Assembly (NCBI GenBank): GCA_000424365.1
Contig: AUJT01000019.1
Location: forward strand, 1 to 64,000
Origin: Lachnospiraceae bacterium NK4A144
GTDB taxonomy: Bacteria; Bacillota; Clostridia; Lachnospirales; Lachnospiraceae
Direction of reading: 5' to 3'
Length of the DNA stretch: 64,000 bases
Shown here in pieces: positions 27,271 to 34,617 of this stretch (its first letter is position 1; each line of letters opens with the position of its first letter). The position numbers and the translations under genes are program-made. The notes below the pieces were generated by a model. The model was given only the letters and a program-made list of their open reading frames with translations, had not been told where the DNA came from and ran no database searches.

Positions 27271-27811
27271 AGATCATATTTCTTAATGGTGGACTCGCAA
27301 ATCAGATTTTTCAATATATATTTTATCGATATGCAGAGATCAATCATCCCGGTGATGACTGGTATCTGGATGATTCGTTTTTCTATGTTCATGATGTCCA
27401 TAACGGATATGAGTTAGAGAATGTATTTGGACTAAAGCCCAGGTTACTGAGTTGTGCTTTTGAACCGGATATATGGGATATTATGATCGGGCAAAAAAAG
27501 GATGGGAATAGTATTCCTGAAATCTTAAGGCAGAATGAATTAAATATATCCATGGTATCGGAAGCATCAAATTACACCCAGTGGAATCCATTTAATGGAA
27601 AGGTGTGGATGATCCCAAATGATGAGTTTCTGCCTGAAATCCTGACTCTTCCGGGAGACGTATACTATCACGGGTATTTGCTTTCAGGGATCTTCAATTA
27701 ATGAGTCAATGCAGGAGAATGATAATAGGGAACAGTGCGTTTTCGTATCTGGCAGTATTATTAAATAAATCTGTCGTACGGATATTGAAGTTTCAAAAGC
27801 GTTTATTGTAA
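27267..27811 (+). pseudogene. Collapsed alpha-1,2-fucosyltransferase (GT11)
   Basis: The intact reading frame is 27267-27701 (144 residues) and begins MKIIFLNGGLANQIFQY, the GT11 N-terminal signature. It ends just after DVYYHGYLLSGIF. At 27701 the frame changes, and a second frame to 27811 reads MSQCRRMIIGNSAFSYLAV then LLNKS, which matches the family's C-terminal motif (normally MSLC...IIANSSFSWW...). The roughly 80-100 residues between these motifs, including the GDP-fucose-binding HxRRxD region, are missing. An internal deletion with a frameshift has therefore fused the two ends. The gene is still translationally coupled to the preceding one (ATGA). Confidence 0.8.
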
Positions 27812-27842
27812 TGAGGTCAGTTTAAGGAAAGGAGCCTGATAG

Positions 27843-27962
27843 ATGAATTTCTATTTGAAATTAAACAGAGATACATTATCGACATACATAAATACAGCCC
27901 GTTGGATCAGTGTATTATCCGGAATAGAAACAGCAGATATTTTTTTCGGGAGTATTATATGA
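27843..27962 (+). CDS. Small ORF, 39 codons, with strong RBS
   Basis: ATG at 27843 follows AAAGGAG at 8-base spacing, the best ribosome binding site in this stretch. The ORF ends in a TGA that overlaps the ATG of the next gene (ATGA). The product begins MNFYLKLNRDTLSTYIN and resembles nothing I know. It could be a leader peptide coupling translation of the next gene or a remnant of a lost glycosyltransferase. Confidence 0.4.
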   Translation: MNFYLKLNRDTLSTYINTARWISVLSGIETADIFFGSII

Positions 27963-29134
27963 AAAATGTAAGGATTATTATTTTCTATTCAGATCTCCCT
28001 GATCTTAGATATTTTTATGACAGGCTGGTTGACTGTGCTAAGCAAAAAGGAATTGACTATCTTATAGCTGATGTACTTGATCCGGATTCATACGCAGCAG
28101 ATAGACTTCTTGACTTTATAAAAGATGAGCCTGCAGTGATGTTTACATTTAATCAGTCAGGTATAGGACTGATTAATGAGGGTGAAAATTTCTGGAAGAA
28201 ATATGGCATACCTGTTTACGATTTTACTGAGGATCATCCTCGTAATTTTGCGGATGCTCTGCTGCATCCAATGTGTGATATAAGCGTTTTTTCATTGGAT
28301 TTAGATCATATTGCATTTATCGACAGGTTTTATCCTGAAATAAAAAGGAAGTATTTCCTTCCGAATGGAGGGACAAAAGTCAGCGGATTTAAATCATTTA
28401 AAGAACGTAGTATGAACGTATTGTATATGGGAGGATGTCAGAGAGAAGAGACTATTTTTCCTACAATAGAAGGTCTTCCAAATGGAGGATTATCTTTTTA
28501 TCATGACACAATAGATATGATGAAGTATCAGCCGGATCTTACAACGGAAAAAGCAATTGACAGATACTTTTCAGATCATTCATATGCCATTTCTGAGGAT
28601 GATATATTAAAACTAAATCTGATCCCGGCAGGATTTATTGAAAGGCAGGTAAGGAGATATTTTAAGCTTATGGGAATGCATGCTCTTGACGATGCAGGAA
28701 TTGATGTTGATATATATGGGTCTAACTGGGAAGATGAGGACAGACCTTTTAGTGACAGGATCCGGATGCATTCGAGAATCAGCAGCAGTGAATTAAACTG
28801 TATGATATGTGACGCCCGAATGTCTCTATGCTTCACGCCATGGTACAAGAGAGGGTGCAGTGAGAAGCAGTTTAATGCAATGTTAAATGGAGCTTTGTGT
28901 ATCAGTGATAGGAATTCGTATCTTGATATTAACTATCGTGATGGCGAAAACATTGTATTTTTTGATCTTAACAATCCTGAACAGATGGCTGCTGACGCAG
29001 TCTGGCTTTTGGATCATCCGGATGCAGCGGAACAGATTGCATATAGAGGGTACGAAACTGCCATAAAATATGATACCTGGGAGAAAAGGTTTGATTCCAT
29101 TATTGAATATATTAAACTGCGTCATGATATCTGA
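27959..29134 (+). CDS. CgeB-like glycosyltransferase, third member
   Basis: A 391-residue GT-B type protein more distantly related to the two CgeB-like proteins near flagellin. Shared features are an N-terminal half without catalytic motifs (VRIIIFYSDLPDLRYFYDRL, DFTEDHPRNF), then DVDIYGSNWED, SELNCMICDARMSL, EKQFNAMLNGALCISD and a C-terminal IAYRGYETAIKYDTWEKR. The start at 27959 has GGGAG at 6-base spacing and overlaps the stop of a 39-codon ORF; TTG at 27902 is a less likely alternative. It closes the first large glycosyltransferase array. Confidence 0.75.
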   Translation: MKNVRIIIFYSDLPDLRYFYDRLVDCAKQKGIDYLIADVLDPDSYAADRLLDFIKDEPAVMFTFNQSGIGLINEGENFWKKYGIPVYDFTEDHPRNFADALLHPMCDISVFSLDLDHIAFIDRFYPEIKRKYFLPNGGTKVSGFKSFKERSMNVLYMGGCQREETIFPTIEGLPNGGLSFYHDTIDMMKYQPDLTTEKAIDRYFSDHSYAISEDDILKLNLIPAGFIERQVRRYFKLMGMHALDDAGIDVDIYGSNWEDEDRPFSDRIRMHSRISSSELNCMICDARMSLCFTPWYKRGCSEKQFNAMLNGALCISDRNSYLDINYRDGENIVFFDLNNPEQMAADAVWLLDHPDAAEQIAYRGYETAIKYDTWEKRFDSIIEYIKLRHDI

Positions 29135-29304
29135 AAGAAATTAAGTATTTATATACACGGATCATAATGATAACTTCAGTGTATACTGCATCTGAAAAAA
29201 CACACAAATGCAATTTTTTGTATGACATAATTATTTATGATGACAGGGTTAAAGTAAAGCAATTCGTGTCATTATATTGGGGCGAGTAGCAATGGGGGTA
29301 TGAT

Positions 29305-30084
29305 ATGTGGTATGTGATCCAGGTAAGGACCGGAGAAGAGCAGAAGACGAAATTAATGCTGGATGAAAGGCTTGATCATGAGTATTACAAGGACTGCTTT
29401 ATACCCTTGTATGAGAGTGTACGCCGCAGAAAAGACAGGTGTCTCATCATGATCCGTCGTCTTTTTCCCGGATATATTTTTATAGATACGGACTACCCGG
29501 TAGAAGTTCATAAAGCTTTGAAAAAAATACCTGATTTCACATCCCTGCTCGGCATCAGGGATGAGCCGGATAAAGAGAAGGTTTTTGTTCCAGTAAGCTC
29601 TGAGGATGAAGAATTCTTAGATAGTATCCTCGAAAACGGGATCATGCGGGTGAGCTATGTCCATTTATCCAAAACGAATCAGATAGACCAGGTATTTGGA
29701 CCTCTTGAAAAATACCGGAAATACATAACGAAAATGGAATACCGTCACCGCTATGCAGTTGTAGAAGCGGAGATATTTGGAAAGGCGCGAAAATTGAACT
29801 TTGGTCTCTGGGGAGACGCAGATCCGAGGCTCCCATGGATAGAAGAGATAAAAGCCAGGCATAATTATGTATCAGGTAACGAAGACAGAAGAAAGGATAA
29901 TAACACAGGAATATATCCCGGTGACCGGATAACTTATCAAGAGCTTTATGGAGACAGGATATTCACTGTTGATCAGGTGGATCCATCCCGCAGGATCATT
30001 CGCACTACGGTAGAAATGTTTGGATGCGTGAGAAAGATAGAAATGTATGTGGATGATGTGAGGGTGGTAAATGACGCCATGTGA
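29305..30084 (+). CDS. loaP: LoaP-like NusG paralogue, transcription antiterminator
   Basis: A 259-residue protein. Residues 1-110 are an NGN domain (MWYVIQVRTGEEQKTKLML, RRLFPGYIFIDT). Residues 125-170 form a KOW-like domain (VFGPLEKYRKYITKMEYRHR then AVVEAEIFGKARKLNFGL). LoaP proteins bind RNA polymerase and a leader hairpin to allow read-through of long polysaccharide or antibiotic operons. This one is longer than the usual 170 or so residues. It carries a C-terminal stretch (YPGDRITYQELYGDRIFTVD, then VEMFGCVRKIEMYV) that looks like a second KOW-type barrel. The ATG follows GGGGG at 6 bases. Two TGA stops in a row end it. The likely target is the downstream glycan operon. Confidence 0.85.
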   Translation: MWYVIQVRTGEEQKTKLMLDERLDHEYYKDCFIPLYESVRRRKDRCLIMIRRLFPGYIFIDTDYPVEVHKALKKIPDFTSLLGIRDEPDKEKVFVPVSSEDEEFLDSILENGIMRVSYVHLSKTNQIDQVFGPLEKYRKYITKMEYRHRYAVVEAEIFGKARKLNFGLWGDADPRLPWIEEIKARHNYVSGNEDRRKDNNTGIYPGDRITYQELYGDRIFTVDQVDPSRRIIRTTVEMFGCVRKIEMYVDDVRVVNDAM

Positions 30085-30106
30085 TGACGAGAAGATAGCA
30101 TTTATT

Positions 30107-30165
30107 TGGTCGTACATGACAAGGACAAGGTACGTGAAAAGTTAAATGGGATGCTGGAGTGATTG
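30107..30165 (+). repeat. 59-bp repeat, copy 1, with conserved small hairpin
   Basis: This segment matches 34006-34064 at about 80 percent identity by eye, without gaps. Both contain a short stem, CGTAC pairing with GTACG here and CGTAC with GTGCG in copy 2, so the substitution keeps pairing. It lies directly after loaP and before the next gene, a position expected for a LoaP-responsive leader. It can also be read as a short protein tail (VREKLNGMLE). Confidence 0.5.
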
Positions 30166-30217
30166 TGCATGCGAGATATGTATCAAGGATAGAAGAGGGG
30201 GATTATGGGAGCATAAG

Positions 30218-32479
30218 ATGAGTAAAGCTTGGGATGAATTAATAAATCAGATGGACGAGAGATATAAGGCCGGAGAAAAGATTTATATTCAGCTTCAAAA
30301 CAATCGCCCGGATAATCTGGATATTCTTATAGCCCCCGCACATTTAGGAGATACCTTATGGGTAGCGGTTTATGCTGAGGCATACTGCAAACAAAATAAT
30401 TGTGGGGTTATTATTGTTTGTATAGAAAATCACAGAAGTATCGCGGAACGTGCTGAGGGAGTTGATCAGATCATAACGCTGGACGAAGAACAAATGATTC
30501 AACTCTCCTTTTATATTATTGCTTCAGCTCGACAGAATACAGATCATATTCGATATTGTCACATGAATGAAGTCCTTTTGGTATGTAATGATTCATGTAC
30601 AATAATGCACACGTTTGGAGATAGGATAAATGATATTTCCATGGGGGATATGGCCCGAGAGTATTTAGGATTGGATAGTGAGGTAAATCCGTCCCGGATA
30701 AGAATTGAAAAAGAGCCTGAGCCGGAACGAGAAAATAAATATAAAAATACGATTTTGATTGCTCCCATTGCAAGAACCTATACTAACATTTCGAAATCGT
30801 TTTGGGAAAAACTGGCCAATAGGCTTGTAAGTGCTGGATTCAGAGTATGCACAAATTATAATGGGTTTCCGGATGAATATATAATAGAGGGGACGGAACC
30901 TTTAGCGTTAACTATAGATGAAGTATTTCGGTGCAGTGATTCTTTTGCTGGAATAATAACTTATCGGAGTGGGTTGAGTGATCTGGTGAGTCAGACTGAT
31001 GCGAGACTTACGGTCATATATCCGGAGAAAAATGCTTTTTCTGGAATCGAGTTAGAAGATAACGATATAAGACATGATGATGTAAGAGAGTTTGGAAGAC
31101 GCGAGAATATTTGGAATTTTCAATGGAAAGAGGAAGATCATTTAATTGACAGAATTGTTGAAAATCATAGAAGCATTAGTGATGTGAATGATGATAGAAA
31201 AATAATCGTTACATTGACCAGCAGACCGGGAAGGATAGATACAGTTGCAGAAGTGATTTCTTCACTTAAAGCACAAACATTGATTCCGGACAGGATAGAG
31301 TTGTGGCTTACAGAGGAAGAATTTCCGGAAAAGTCGCAAATGCTCCCGGAAGAACTGATTTCCATGCAGGACGATATTTTTTGTATTTGTTGGGAAAGGG
31401 AAAATCTTAGATCATACACAAAATTGCTTCCAGCACTGAACGCGCATCCTGAAGATATATTGATAACAGTTGATGATGACATGATCTATGATTCTCGAAT
31501 GGTTGAGAAACTAGTGATGTCTTGGAAAGAGCATTCATTAGATATTCATGCTCATAGGATTACCAAGTTCTTTTTATGCGATGATGAGTGGAGATGGACG
31601 ATCGGTGGATTTGACTATTATGATACAGCAAGTGCTTTGAATATGCTGAATGGTTGTTCAGGTGTGTTATATCCGCCTCATAGTTTTAGAGATACGGTTT
31701 TGGATAGAGAAAGAATTCGCAAATTAGCCCCGACAAATGATGATATATGGTTTTGGGCAATGGGGGTATTAAATGGCAGAAAGGTACGTACAGTTAAAGA
31801 TCATATTGTGGATTTCAATGTTATTTCAGAATCTCAAGATGAAATGACACTGTCGTTTGTAAATGAGGGAAATGATCACGAATTTCAAAAACAGCTTTTA
31901 AATGTATTCGACGCTTTTCCTGAATTTCCGGAGATTCTGAAGACGGAGTTTGAGAGATATTTTCCGAAGGAAGAAAAAGCTTGTTTAGAATCAGACAAGA
32001 AACAAGTTTTAGATATTCTTGGTAACGTATTTAGATTATCAGAAGTTGCGATCACGAAAAAAAGTGAGATGCTGTGGGATGAGATAGAGGAAAGCTGTGA
32101 TGCCGTTATTGAATTTTTTTCACAGGTTTCAAAGGATGACTTGATCGATCATGCAATTATTACAGATTCAATAAAACAATATAAACAGGAGCTAAAGAAG
32201 GCTTTAAAATCAGTAAATTCGTTTGATCATATGAATTATCTTAGTCAGATTAGAAATAAGATAGAATATGCAATTTTATCAGAGTGGACACAAAATAGAC
32301 GATTAACAGCGTTTACTGATGATGATGATCTCTTTAGAGAAGAATGCGGTAAAAACTTCAAAAAATACACTAAAGTTGCTCTTGGCAATGAATTAAAAAC
32401 TCATCGGCAGCACTATGAAAAAATGTATATTTTAGGAGCAAGTGTAGAGGCTAAGGCATTTTATTCTGCGTGCTGTTAG
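30218..32479 (+). CDS. GT9-like + GT2-like fusion, interrupted by in-frame TAG
   Basis: A 753-residue product. About residues 35-310 are GT9/heptosyltransferase-like (DILIAPAHLGDTLWVAVYAE, NTILIAPIARTYTNISKSFW, AGIITYRSGLSDLVS). About 325-560 are GT-A-like (IIVTLTSRPGRIDTVAEVIS, DILITVDDDMIYDSRMVEKL with a DDD metal site, TNDDIWFWAMG). Helices follow, and the last residues MYILGASVEAKAFYSACC start a GxGxxG-type Rossmann module that is cut by TAG at 32477. The same frame continues for 61 codons to 32665. The start at 30218 has GGGAG at 6-base spacing. It lies downstream of loaP. Confidence 0.75.
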   Translation: MSKAWDELINQMDERYKAGEKIYIQLQNNRPDNLDILIAPAHLGDTLWVAVYAEAYCKQNNCGVIIVCIENHRSIAERAEGVDQIITLDEEQMIQLSFYIIASARQNTDHIRYCHMNEVLLVCNDSCTIMHTFGDRINDISMGDMAREYLGLDSEVNPSRIRIEKEPEPERENKYKNTILIAPIARTYTNISKSFWEKLANRLVSAGFRVCTNYNGFPDEYIIEGTEPLALTIDEVFRCSDSFAGIITYRSGLSDLVSQTDARLTVIYPEKNAFSGIELEDNDIRHDDVREFGRRENIWNFQWKEEDHLIDRIVENHRSISDVNDDRKIIVTLTSRPGRIDTVAEVISSLKAQTLIPDRIELWLTEEEFPEKSQMLPEELISMQDDIFCICWERENLRSYTKLLPALNAHPEDILITVDDDMIYDSRMVEKLVMSWKEHSLDIHAHRITKFFLCDDEWRWTIGGFDYYDTASALNMLNGCSGVLYPPHSFRDTVLDRERIRKLAPTNDDIWFWAMGVLNGRKVRTVKDHIVDFNVISESQDEMTLSFVNEGNDHEFQKQLLNVFDAFPEFPEILKTEFERYFPKEEKACLESDKKQVLDILGNVFRLSEVAITKKSEMLWDEIEESCDAVIEFFSQVSKDDLIDHAIITDSIKQYKQELKKALKSVNSFDHMNYLSQIRNKIEYAILSEWTQNRRLTAFTDDDDLFREECGKNFKKYTKVALGNELKTHRQHYEKMYILGASVEAKAFYSACC

Positions 32480-32665
32480 GCAAATGTATCGCGGTATATC
32501 GATGATTTTTATACTGGGAATGCGGCAGGATGCTTTTTAGATAAAACGTATGTGAAAGATGGCGAGATTGATAAAGAAAACAGTGTTTTGATAATTGTTG
32601 GAAGGCAGACAGAGTGGAAAAGTATCGAAAAGACCGGATTTGGGGCTTGTTTTTGCATTGAATAA
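32480..32665 (+). other. In-frame continuation of the preceding gene after TAG
   Basis: After the amber codon at 32477-32479 the frame stays open for 61 codons to TAA at 32663-32665. It reads ANVSRYIDDFYTGNAAGCFL, then KENSVLIIVGRQTEWKSIEK and FGACFCIE. It completes the Rossmann-module pattern seen at the ends of several glycosyltransferases in this window (for example 61306 and 62945). It is either an inactivated tail or a read-through extension. Confidence 0.6.
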
Positions 32666-32683
32666 CTGGTAATGGTCTAATTG

Positions 32684-32723
32684 GGGACGGGGTTACAGGT
32701 CCATGAGCCTGTAACCCCGTCCC
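32684..32723. repeat. Perfect 16-bp inverted repeat (REP-like hairpin)
   Basis: GGGACGGGGTTACAGG (32684-32699) and CCTGTAACCCCGTCCC (32708-32723) are perfect complements with an 8-base loop. There is no U-run, only CTCTTAG, so it is not a clear terminator. TTGGGGACGGGG-type hairpins occur as dispersed REP-like elements in Clostridia. Its GC content contrasts strongly with the flanking DNA. Confidence 0.6.
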
Positions 32724-32739
32724 TCTTAGACTACTAAAA

Positions 32740-32823
32740 GTTATAGTGGGTTATAATTTATTCCGAAAGTTATAGTAAGTTATAGTTGAGTTCAAAAGTT
32801 ATATAGAGTTATAATAAGTTATA
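32740..32823 (+). promoter_or_regulatory. Seven phased GTTATA boxes upstream of the ATPase
   Basis: GTTATA starts at 32740, 32750, 32769, 32779, 32798, 32808 and 32818. Within each group the boxes are exactly 10 bases apart, and the groups start exactly 29 bases apart. All have the same orientation. One-helical-turn spacing suggests cooperative binding of a regulator on one face of the DNA, probably controlling the ATPase gene at 32858. Confidence 0.6.
32786..32815 (+). promoter_or_regulatory. Candidate promoter inside the GTTATA array
   Basis: TTGAGT (32786-32791), an 18-base spacer and TATAAT (32810-32815). The -10 box is perfect and overlaps the sixth GTTATA copy, so a protein bound to the boxes would block RNA polymerase. 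Confidence 0.5.
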
Positions 32824-32857
32824 GATTTCTTTACGTCATGCTGAGGGAGGTTCTGAT

Positions 32858-33913
32858 ATGGTCTTAAATAATCCTTTCACTATAGCTTTTGGAAAACAGC
32901 CGCCGCAGTTTATTTCAAGACTGCAGCAAACGGAAACCATCATCAATTCTTTTAGGGCAGAAGTGCCAACAACACAGGTTTATATGCTTACCGGTGTTCG
33001 TGGTTCCGGAAAGACAGTTCTTCTTACAAATATAGCTAAGATAATGAGAGAACAAGATGATTGGATTGTCATAGAATTAAATCCTGAGTCAGACATGATT
33101 CATGGCTTTGCGTCAAAACTTTACTCGATTCCGAATCTTCAAAAACTTTTCGTTAAAGCCAGTTTGGACCTGTCCATGTTTGGAATCGGGCTTTCGATTG
33201 AAAAAAGTATGCCGGTTGCCAATCTGGAAAGTGGCATAGATCGTATGTTAACGGAACTTGATAAAAAAAATAAAAAAGTTCTAATTGAGATTGATGAAGT
33301 AACAAATAGCGAATACATGAGGGTGTTTGCGAGTGCTTTTCAAATATTTATGAGACAGGATCATAATGTCTTTCTTCTAATGACTGGTTTGTATGAGAAT
33401 ATTAATAATCTCCAAAATGAGAAATCACTTACATTTTTATACAGAGTACCAAAGATATTTTTATCCCCATTAAATATAGGGGCAATAGCGCGAAGTTATA
33501 AGGAAATCTTTGATATCAGCTACGATGATGCGTTACTTATGTCTAAAAAAACGCGTGGTTACCCATTTGCTTTTCAGGTATTAGGTTATCTAAAATGGGA
33601 AAACAAAGAAAAAAAGTTAGAAGAAATTCTACCGGTATATCAACAATATCTTGAAGAATATGTTTACGATAAGATTTACAGTGAATTATCGGTTGCTGAA
33701 AAGAAAATTCTTCTGCGCATTGCAAAAGAAAAGGATGAATACATCAAGGTAAAAGAAATACGAGATACACTAACAATGAATTCAAGTTTATTCTCAACCT
33801 ATCGCGATAAACTAATTAAGAAGGGACTCATTGATGCAAGTCAATATGGATTTATGAGCCTGATGCTTCCGGGATTTGGTAGATTTGTTATAGAACATTC
33901 TTTTGAACTATAA
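32858..33913 (+). CDS. AAA-type ATPase with winged-helix-like C-terminus
   Basis: A 351-residue ATPase of the archaeal-ATPase/AAA_16-like type. Walker A is GVRGSGKT at 46-53 and Walker B is VLIEIDEV at 141-148; MTGLYENINNL contains a probable sensor region. GYPFAFQVLGYLKW around 235 is characteristic of STAND/AAA proteins of this kind. The last 80 residues (AEKKILLRIAKEK, KVKEIRDTLTMNSSLFSTYR, KKGLIDASQYGFMSLMLPGF) look like a winged helix and may bind DNA. The start follows GAGGGAGG. It is monocistronic, between a boxed promoter and a terminator. Its function is unknown; stress, mobile element or toxin regulation is possible. Confidence 0.8.
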   Translation: MVLNNPFTIAFGKQPPQFISRLQQTETIINSFRAEVPTTQVYMLTGVRGSGKTVLLTNIAKIMREQDDWIVIELNPESDMIHGFASKLYSIPNLQKLFVKASLDLSMFGIGLSIEKSMPVANLESGIDRMLTELDKKNKKVLIEIDEVTNSEYMRVFASAFQIFMRQDHNVFLLMTGLYENINNLQNEKSLTFLYRVPKIFLSPLNIGAIARSYKEIFDISYDDALLMSKKTRGYPFAFQVLGYLKWENKEKKLEEILPVYQQYLEEYVYDKIYSELSVAEKKILLRIAKEKDEYIKVKEIRDTLTMNSSLFSTYRDKLIKKGLIDASQYGFMSLMLPGFGRFVIEHSFEL

Positions 33914-33948
33914 TAGTGATGAATTTAAGCAGGATAAATAGATTTTAG

Positions 33949-33980
33949 CGGGAATGACAGAGGATGCCATTCCTGTTTTT
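33949..33980 (+). terminator. Terminator of the ATPase gene
   Basis: CGGGAATG (33949-33956) pairs with CATTCCTG (33968-33975) with one G-U pair, followed by TTTTT (33976-33980). Confidence 0.85.
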
Positions 33981-34005
33981 ATGCGGCGTACGTTTATAAT
34001 GAATC

Positions 34006-34064
34006 TGGTCGTACAAAACAAGAATAAGGTGCGTGAAAAGCTGAAAGGTATACAGGAGTGATTG
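34006..34064 (+). repeat. 59-bp repeat, copy 2
   Basis: Second copy of the segment at 30107-30165, about 80 percent identical. The small stem is kept through a U-A to U-G change. No loaP gene is nearby. Confidence 0.5.
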
Positions 34065-34241
34065 AATGTACAAATAATTGCAAACCAGATTGTATACAGC
34101 ATGGAAAAAAGTGCACAAATAAATAGAGTTTTATGACATAATATTATAAATAATACAATAATGAATACAGACTTATCTGACATAAGTCACTATATCATTT
34201 AGGGGAAAATGCAGAGGGGGCATGGAGATGATAAATAGAGC

Positions 34242-34288
34242 ACAGGAAACGATTGTTTTTTGATTAAAAACGTTTTCTGTACTTTTTT
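34242..34288 (+). terminator. Terminator-like hairpin
   Basis: ACAGGAAACG (34242-34251) pairs with CGTTTTCTGT (34271-34280) with one G-U pair, followed after two bases by TTTTTT. No gene ends just upstream, so it may terminate a small untranslated transcript. Confidence 0.6.
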
Positions 34289-34343
34289 ATACGGATAAAA
34301 AGCATTCATTGCAATCAGGCGGTGAGTACCGATATTGCAAAAA

Positions 34344-34388
34344 TGTGGACATACAGTAACAATGTCCGCATGTCATTCGGACATGCGG
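34344..34388 (+). promoter_or_regulatory. Two mutually exclusive hairpins (switch-like)
   Basis: TGTGGACAT (34344-34352) can pair with ATGTCCGCA (34362-34370), 9 bp with one G-U. Alternatively CCGCATGTC (34366-34374) pairs perfectly with GACATGCGG (34380-34388). The two stems share 34366-34370 and cannot form together. No U-run follows either stem. Confidence 0.4.
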
Positions 34389-34617
34389 GATGGCGAAGCA
34401 CGGTCAAAAGGCAATAGCACTTTACATCGGAGTCCACACATGGTATTATAATCAAGCATTTTAAATCATGTCTGGATTCTGGCATTCGCCGATAATTCCC
34501 GTGAAAAGAAAAATATATAGTGATATTGAATCTAAAGACCCATAGACAATTTACTTCTTAAATTCTTTATCCAGGCATATTTAATTGCAATATTAAATTA
34601 AATAAGGAGACAAGGAT

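Larger units (their letters stand above)
33981..34617. other. Gene-free stretch between ATPase and Rpn-type genes
   Basis: There is no convincing coding region on either strand. It contains a 59-bp repeat shared with the loaP downstream region (34006-34064), a terminator-like hairpin (34242-34288), two mutually exclusive hairpins (34344-34388), and an AT-rich stretch before the Rpn-type gene. A TATGACATAAT segment near 34133 also occurs upstream of loaP near 29221, so part of this stretch may be the remains of a second loaP locus. Confidence 0.5.

Noticed and set aside
29134-29200. TATACAC/GTGTATA pairing after the third CgeB-like gene as a terminator
   Set aside because: Weak AT-rich stem, long loop and no U-run.
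32740-32823. GTTATA repeats as a CRISPR array
   Set aside because: Repeat units are six bases with 4-13-base gaps, far too short for repeats and spacers; no cas gene nearby.
34328-34335. ACCGATAT as another SigD -10 box
   Set aside because: No TAAA-like -35 at 14-16 bases upstream and no flagellar gene downstream.
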